Shown: positions 7,601 to 12,255 of the stretch, in pieces
How the letters are laid out: each line of letters starts with the position of its first letter
Position numbering within the stretch: position 1 is the first letter of the stretch
Source: Pyramidobacter sp.
Lineage (GTDB): Bacteria; Synergistota; Synergistia; Synergistales; Dethiosulfovibrionaceae
DNA length: 12,255 nucleotides
Reading direction: 5' to 3'
NCBI GenBank assembly: GCA_016286835.1
Contig: JAEEUD010000025.1
Coordinates: 1 to 12,255 of the forward strand
Position numbers and translations under genes: made by a program
Notes under the pieces: generated by a model
Told to the model about the DNA's origin: nothing
What the model saw: the letters and a program-made list of their open reading frames with translations, nothing else
Databases searched by the model: none

Positions 7601-7655
7601 CCCCGATCCCGCAAAGATCAAGCCCAAGGAAAAACGCCGCGGCAAAAAACGCTGA
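4602..7655 (+). CDS. AsmA/TamB-like envelope protein, start codon uncertain
   Basis: At least 1017 residues: an N-terminal membrane anchor, then a very long beta-rich region and a basic tail (1003-1017). Motifs such as LDGNFHLDGTAARPKITLD (477-495) recur about every 99 residues, with the matching Gly at 277, 376, 479, 575, 673 and 773. This is the look of AsmA/TamB/YhdP proteins, which are inner-membrane anchored, span the periplasm as a beta-groove, and are implicated in lipid transfer to, or assembly of, the outer membrane. The 880-970 region resembles their AsmA_C end. Start: GTG at 4602 is the first ordinary start in frame, but it lacks a good ribosome site. The frame stays open back to the trxA stop at 4472 and encodes a Lys/Arg-rich lead-in (about 4530-4590) before the membrane segment. 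An ATA at 4515 has GAGG (4503-4506) 8 bases ahead. I give the conventional start. It probably shares the trxA transcript. Confidence 0.88.
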   Translation: MLLAVIASIPALLIWGGPVVTDTVSWGAKKYLATLGHLRVSFDRFSGSPFEGYELTGLRAGDAKNQNIVAASRLFFAIDPEQSWKLKKLVFRAAADGVRVNEDELPRLAEAAGKDFPPSPEKKPDSTPFEPLALIVPQSVTAADWQGKMQWRLDQFALAQPDPTETTYSVDLSAAYQKEPIKLEGKAGLTAAGMPEWLAMRARALSSDISVNATLKDGLVTLKKIEGSLFSSPVSGSAEADTGKKDLPLRADLTLKKIDLAPLRRWVPELGPSAFDGLELHIAGSAAAPRGKAVLKNGHVTWQKYKASEIGGTVELDGKKADLDMSARFLGSLVSANGTVGLTGDKALALKAGLSPLALKNLAQILPDLASAELDGSVSAAASITGTANAPKVALTLNSPRVSAMKQYEVNDIGLKAVATLKEIVFEHLSARAFKGTLQAQGKVGIAGKTPTLDLDGAIRRLDLGSVVPGGTVKGTLDGNFHLDGTAARPKITLDTSINKIDAGQFGAKNIALTVNGSETLNVQVKGQTKYNTAFGGGGTVGLPLNGRKSSLNLRFKLDEMKLTELLPNTMKFAGAIAADVIVKGSFEKPDVSAELHGKEITASGYTVHDPFARAVLKGKRADVEASIAMGDKRPGVTGFVDFAKGLKAVFDAKAVDVQAASAHPSLKGVLDGRFSLAAHAEVNDKGPSVKGELTSPRLSASGARVEDIRVPFVFASNNISVPDGTFTLGGGKLHLNANGRVDKGTYTFALEGGGIDLHKLTVPMNIPAKVNGSASLKFDGSARTGLTTIMRGNGRLKFKNIVVDQYPAQLTVSGKDPFKIQHGNVFFNVNDGEVNIMPGSAISAWPNDKLYHFVSFSGLAWRADRVPPKLDPALMPKDLATSAGKMYHMFINGSINVRVINGLLGGLGAVIQAGAAGNLSTQSIASNFLQKFIGGAVATQVRDVDIEVSGEDYSDVKVNKLKFSGEGSYADVATTDWTEESSSQKQYQRYSLSYPLPVGPDPAKIKPKEKRRGKKR

Positions 7656-7656
7656 T

Positions 7657-7706
7657 AAAAATCAGGAGCCTCGTTCCCGACACATGGGAACAGGCTCCTG
7701 ATTTTT
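7657..7706. terminator. Strong bidirectional rho-independent terminator
   Basis: A 15-bp outer stem (7657-7671 with 7692-7706) begins with five A and ends with a T run reaching 7707. A single bulged C7672 separates it from a 6-bp inner stem, GTTCCC/GGGAAC (7673-7678 with 7686-7691), and the loop is 7679-7685. T tracts occur on both strands, so it can end both the plus-strand block (stop at 7653-7655) and the convergent MATE gene, whose stop codon (7706-7708) overlaps the hairpin. Confidence 0.95.
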
Positions 7707-9070
7707 TATCCGATCTTCGCGAACGCCCTTTTGCGCACCACGAAATACGCCGCCATCATCATCACACTCGTCAGCACCCAGGAAACGGGATAGACGCACA
7801 TCAGCGCCACGAACGTGCCCCAGCGCCGGAAGAACGTCCACAGCCAGACGAAGCGGAACAGACACGTTCCCACCACCGTGATCACCGCCGGCACCATCGC
7901 GTGCCCCAGCCCTCGCAGAGCCGCGCCGGCCACGCCGAACGGCACCGACACCGCCGACCACAGCAGCACATAACGCAAACGCGCCATCGCGAACGGCAGA
8001 ACCGCCGGATCGACCGTGAACAGCGCTATCAGGGGCGAACGGAACAGCCAGCTCAGCGCGATCGCCGACGATTTCAGCAGCAGCGCTGCCCCCATCCCCA
8101 GCCAGAAGATCCGCCGGCAACGCTCCGCTTTTCCAGCGCCGAAATTCTGACTGGTGAACGTCGTCACCGCCTGACAAAAAGCGTCCGTGAGCATGAACGT
8201 GATGAACTCAAAGTTCAGTGCCGAAGCCGATCCCGCCACAGCCGCCGAACCGAAACCGTTGACCGCCGTCTGGATCGCCACGTTCGAGAGAGAGAACATC
8301 ATCCCCTGCAAACCCGCCGGCGCACCGATGGAAACGATCCCCCGCAGCTCCGCAAGATGCAGCCGCAGCCTTGCAATAGAAAGCCGAATCAGCGGCTCCT
8401 CATGAAACAAAAACCACATCACCAGCGACGAACTGATCACGTTCGACGCCACCGTGGCGATCGCCACCCCCGCAACGCCCAGATGGAACACGATCACCAA
8501 GATCAGATTCAGGATCACGTTGCACACGCCTGCCAGGAACAGACAGTACAGAGGCCGCCGGCTGTCGCCCTTGCTGCGCAGGATCGCCGAGCCGAAGTTG
8601 TACAGCATGATGAACGGCACGCCGAGGAAATAAATGCGCAGATACAGCGTTGCCAGGTCGATCACGTCGTGCGGCGCTTCCATAAACTCCAGCATCGGCC
8701 GCGAACACACCTGCCCGAAAAACAGCAGGAACGCCCCGCTCGCCAGAGCCACCACGATCGACGTGTGCACAGCCTTTTGCACGCGCTCCGTCGCGCCCTG
8801 GCCGATATATTTGGCGATACACACGTTCGTGCCGATCGAAAGCCCCACGAACAACCCGATCAGCAGATTGATCGTGGCGTTGTTGCTCCCCACCGCCGCC
8901 AGCGCCTGACGGCTGGCAAAACGCCCCACCACAGCGATATCCGCCGCGTTGAACAGCTGCTGCAAAACCGTGCTCACTGCCAGCGGCAGCGCAAACAGCA
9001 CCATCTTTCCCAGCAGCGGCCCGTTGAGCATGTCGATCCTGTATGAACCCCTTGCAGAAAAACCAGCCAT
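7706..9070 (-). CDS. MATE family efflux transporter (complete)
   Basis: 454 residues, the normal size for a 12-helix MATE protein. The N-terminus has the diagnostic MLNGPLLGKMVLFALPLAVS (14-33), then LFNAADIAVVGRF and ALAAVGSNN. The mid-protein SAILRSKGDSRRPLY loop and the second-half equivalents (VSIGAPAGLQGMMFSLSN, FTSQNFGAGK, GAALRGLGHAMVPA) show the expected two homologous halves. It should export an organic cation, drug or metabolite across the inner membrane using an ion gradient; the substrate cannot be inferred. Start: an ATG at 9085 is in frame but lacks a ribosome site, while the ATG at 9070 has GAGG (9077-9080) 6 bases ahead and is preferred. It is transcribed alone from an extended -10 at 9118-9126 and ends in the shared terminator. 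It differs clearly in sequence from the partial MATE at the left edge. Confidence 0.96.
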   Translation of the reverse strand: MAGFSARGSYRIDMLNGPLLGKMVLFALPLAVSTVLQQLFNAADIAVVGRFASRQALAAVGSNNATINLLIGLFVGLSIGTNVCIAKYIGQGATERVQKAVHTSIVVALASGAFLLFFGQVCSRPMLEFMEAPHDVIDLATLYLRIYFLGVPFIMLYNFGSAILRSKGDSRRPLYCLFLAGVCNVILNLILVIVFHLGVAGVAIATVASNVISSSLVMWFLFHEEPLIRLSIARLRLHLAELRGIVSIGAPAGLQGMMFSLSNVAIQTAVNGFGSAAVAGSASALNFEFITFMLTDAFCQAVTTFTSQNFGAGKAERCRRIFWLGMGAALLLKSSAIALSWLFRSPLIALFTVDPAVLPFAMARLRYVLLWSAVSVPFGVAGAALRGLGHAMVPAVITVVGTCLFRFVWLWTFFRRWGTFVALMCVYPVSWVLTSVMMMAAYFVVRKRAFAKIG

Positions 9071-9117
9071 TTCGCACCTCGTCATGAAATAGAGTAAATC
9101 TATCAGAATTCGATATG

Positions 9118-9126
9118 ATTATAGCA
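9118..9126 (-). promoter_or_regulatory. Extended -10 promoter of the MATE gene
   Basis: On the minus strand TGC-TATAAT gives a perfect -10 hexamer (9118-9123) with the TGn extension (9124-9126). A TTGATC lies upstream but at a 20-base spacing, too far for a normal -35, so recognition probably relies on the extended -10. The predicted start near 9111 leaves a leader of about 40 bases before the ATG at 9070. Confidence 0.6.
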
Positions 9127-9258
9127 CGATGCCCCATTTTGCCGATCAATCTTCATCATATAAAACTTACTCTTACGTCTGCTATATATTTCAAGACAAA
9201 TTCTTCTTTGCACAATAATTTCGATGTCCTAATGTTTTTTCGTACACGATGAAAAGAT

Positions 9259-9277
9259 TGTCCACGCTGTATGGACA
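9259..9277. repeat. Small inverted repeat TGTCCA-N7-TGGACA
   Basis: Perfect 6-base arms (9259-9264 and 9272-9277) surround a 7-base centre, downstream of the rpsA terminator and about 135 bases upstream of the MATE -10. It could be a weak hairpin or a protein site; no T run follows on either strand that would make it a terminator. Confidence 0.4.
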
Positions 9278-9318
9278 TAAAGGCTGCAACTGCATACTCC
9301 CATGACTAATCCGGGCAG

Positions 9319-9356
9319 AAAAAGCCGGGCTGCCCTTACGGACAGTCCGGCTTTTG
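9319..9356 (-). terminator. Rho-independent terminator after rpsA
   Basis: AAAAGCCGG (9320-9328) pairs with CCGGCTTTT (9347-9355). An imperfect inner stem, 9330-9335 with 9340-9345, extends it, with a short loop. Read on the minus strand the hairpin is followed by a run of five T, about 20 bases after the rpsA stop codon at 9377-9379. It marks the end of the miaA-ispH-rpsA transcript. Confidence 0.88.
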
Positions 9357-9376
9357 TTTTGCATATTGATGTGTGA

Positions 9377-10949
<1,573 letters not shown>

Positions 10950-10957
<8 letters not shown>

Positions 10958-11831
10958 TACTGACATCCCCCTGACGTCCTGCGATCTCTTCGATCGCTCT
11001 GATTGATTGATCGATCAGCCAGTCGGGCGTGCTCGCCCCGGCTGCGACTCCGATGCTCTTTTTGCCGTTCAGCCACGTTTCGTCAAGCTCGCCGGCGTGC
11101 TCGATGCGCTGCGCTGGGCAGCCGGAATCGCGCGCGATGCGGCACAGTTTGGCGGTGTTGGCGCTGTCGTGCCCGCCGATGACGATCAGCCCTTCGGTCT
11201 TCGCGGCAAGTTCCGCGACGGCCTGCTGGCGTTCGCGTGTAGCATGACAGATGGTGTTGAACACTCGGAGTTCGTCAGCTCGCCCTACGGCCGCCTGCGC
11301 GACCTCGGCGAGGAGTCGATGCTGCTGGGTGGTCTGTGAGACCAAGCCCAACTTTGGAATTCTACCAGACTTTTGAATTATTGTCGAGTTCAAAAATGCA
11401 GAAACCGAAGAAATAACAGTCGCACTTCCTCTGACATAACCGAGTATTCCGGCAACTTCCGGGTGTTTTTCATCGCCGAGGATCAAAACATGGTAGCCGG
11501 CGTCAGAGAGTTCGCGCGCACGGGTCTGCACGACGCGCACGAACGGGCAGGTGCCGTCGATGATCGTCGCGCCTTTGCGTTCCAGCCGTTCGATCACGGC
11601 CGGGGCGACGCCGTGGGCGCGGATAAAGGCAACGGCACCTTCGGGCACGGTCTCTTCGTTTTCGACGACGAGCAGGCCCTTGGCGCGCAGGCGCTCCACT
11701 TCCTGGGGGTTGTGGATGGGGCTGCCGATGGCGTAGACGGTTTTGCCGCCGGAAAGCGCTTTTTCGAGCGTCTCGATGGCGCGGCGCACGCCGAAGCACA
11801 TGCCGATGGGATCGGCTTTGAGGATCTTCAC
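10950..11831 (-). CDS. ispH: 4-hydroxy-3-methylbut-2-enyl diphosphate reductase
   Basis: IspH is a cytoplasmic [4Fe-4S] enzyme that converts HMBPP to IPP and DMAPP, the last step of the MEP isoprenoid pathway. The 293-residue product keeps the three cluster cysteines (Cys12, Cys95, Cys195), the substrate-binding histidines His40, His73 and His123, the catalytic Glu125 in HPEVAG, the TT pair at 167-168, the SAN motif (222-224) and Ser266 in GAS. Start: the frame is open much further upstream, but GTG at 11831 overlaps the miaA stop as GTGA, has a GAGG-type site just before it, and gives the canonical N-terminus KILKADPIGMCFGV. The C-terminus overlaps rpsA by 8 bases. A short segment encoding residues about 137-165 is noticeably AT-richer than the rest. 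It needs reduced ferredoxin or flavodoxin; the ferredoxin encoded at 3352 could serve, but nothing shows this. Confidence 0.97.
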
Positions 11832-12255
11832 GCGCGCTCCCCTCTTTCTTCCAGATGACGCTGCGCCGTTTCGAGCAGCCGCGCGGCGTTTTCTTCTGGC
11901 GTGTTCTGTGTCAGGTCGAACCAGACAGCGGGCGCGAACTTTTTGAACCACGTCATCTGTCTTTTGGCAAACTGGCGCGTGGCGATGGCGTCGCCCATGA
12001 TCGCCTCTTCAAAGGTCATTTTTCCCTGATGAAAGAGCACGAGTTCCTTGTATCCGAAGCCCTGCATCGATGGCAGTTCGGGCGAATAGCCGTGCGCGAG
12101 CAGCCAGGCGACTTCCTCGGGATAGCCGGAGGCGAACTGGGAACGCACGCGCGCTTCGATGCCGGAAACGAGGATCTCGCGCGGCTTGAACAGTCCCAGA
12201 TAGAGCACATCGTACGGTGATTCCGCGCTTTTCTGCTCAGCGTACAGTTCGGAAG
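11828..12255 (-). CDS. miaA: tRNA dimethylallyltransferase, partial (5' end beyond right edge)
   Basis: MiaA transfers a dimethylallyl group from DMAPP to A37 of tRNAs that read codons starting with U. Only the C-terminal 141 residues lie in the window. The recognisable family pattern is SGIEARVRSQFASGYPEEVAWLL, LPSMQGFGYKELVLF, and the highly conserved AIATRQFAKRQMTWFKK, matching the ATRQLAKRQITW block of E. coli MiaA. The N-terminal P-loop half is missing only because the window ends; the frame runs intact into the edge. Its stop TGA overlaps the ispH GTG start by 4 bases. The pairing is chemically sensible because IspH supplies the DMAPP that MiaA uses. Confidence 0.95.
   Translation of the reverse strand, partial: SELYAEQKSAESPYDVLYLGLFKPREILVSGIEARVRSQFASGYPEEVAWLLAHGYSPELPSMQGFGYKELVLFHQGKMTFEEAIMGDAIATRQFAKRQMTWFKKFAPAVWFDLTQNTPEENAARLLETAQRHLEERGERA

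Larger units (their letters stand above)
9071..9318. other. AT-richer intergenic spacer between rpsA and the MATE gene
   Basis: Together with the terminator this makes a 306-base stretch without a supported gene. It holds the MATE ribosome site (9077-9080) and extended -10, and a 6-bp inverted repeat at 9259-9277. The section 9130-9260 is visibly AT-rich compared with the surrounding genes and shows no tRNA, known riboswitch or open frame with a ribosome site. A 24-codon minus-strand ATG frame at about 9229-9303 has no Shine-Dalgarno sequence. Confidence 0.7.

Noticed and set aside
7901..9046. A 381-codon plus-strand open frame opposite the complete MATE gene
   Set aside because: The Gln/Arg/His-rich composition is an antisense artefact of a membrane-protein gene; no start signals.
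9209..9236. A TTGCAC/TAATGT promoter-like pair on the plus strand
   Set aside because: The -10 is poor and there is no plus-strand gene downstream before the rpsA region; AT-rich DNA yields such matches by chance.
9229..9303. A 24-codon ATG frame on the minus strand after the rpsA terminator, with three Cys
   Set aside because: No ribosome binding site, it sits directly downstream of a terminator, and it has no recognisable motif.
11832..11951. A 40-codon in-frame N-terminal extension of IspH
   Set aside because: It lies inside miaA, is Arg/Ala-rich like a shadow frame, and the GTG at 11831 gives the standard IspH N-terminus with a good ribosome site.

Overview
This 12.3-kb window is a densely packed, GC-rich bacterial chromosome segment with housekeeping and accessory genes on both strands and no mobile element, CRISPR array, tRNA or rRNA that I can see. 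The large AsmA/TamB-type envelope protein points to a diderm (outer-membrane) organism. The miaA-ispH-rpsA order and the five-domain S1 resemble the anaerobic Firmicutes/Synergistota side of the tree. A GC-rich Synergistota member (Pyramidobacter-like) is my best guess, but it is an inference from layout and style, not from a search.

Layout. (1) 1-3178, minus strand: proB, proA, then a MATE transporter whose 3' end runs off the left edge; the three are tightly spaced and read like one operon. (2) 3179-3351: a divergent intergenic region with a convincing sigma-70 promoter for the plus-strand genes, a weaker extended -10 for proB, and two palindromes on the proB side. (3) 3352-7655, plus strand: a small 2x[4Fe-4S] ferredoxin, a NapH/YccM-like membrane Fe-S protein, thioredoxin, and a roughly 1000-residue AsmA/TamB-like protein. 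A strong bidirectional terminator closes this block. (4) 7706-9070, minus strand: a second, complete MATE transporter with its own extended -10 promoter. (5) 9071-9376: a 306-base AT-richer spacer holding that promoter, a small inverted repeat and the rpsA terminator. (6) 9377-12255, minus strand: miaA (5' end outside the window), ispH and rpsA, chained by stop/start overlaps of 4 and 8 bases.

How the genes work together. proB and proA carry out the first two committed steps of proline synthesis. miaA and ispH are linked by prenyl chemistry: IspH makes IPP/DMAPP and MiaA puts a dimethylallyl group on tRNA. ispH is translationally coupled to the S1 ribosomal protein gene. The most suggestive accessory unit is the ferredoxin / membrane Fe-S protein / thioredoxin trio. 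It looks like a small electron-transfer module with its own promoter, followed by a predicted lipid-transport-type envelope protein whose start codon is not canonical.
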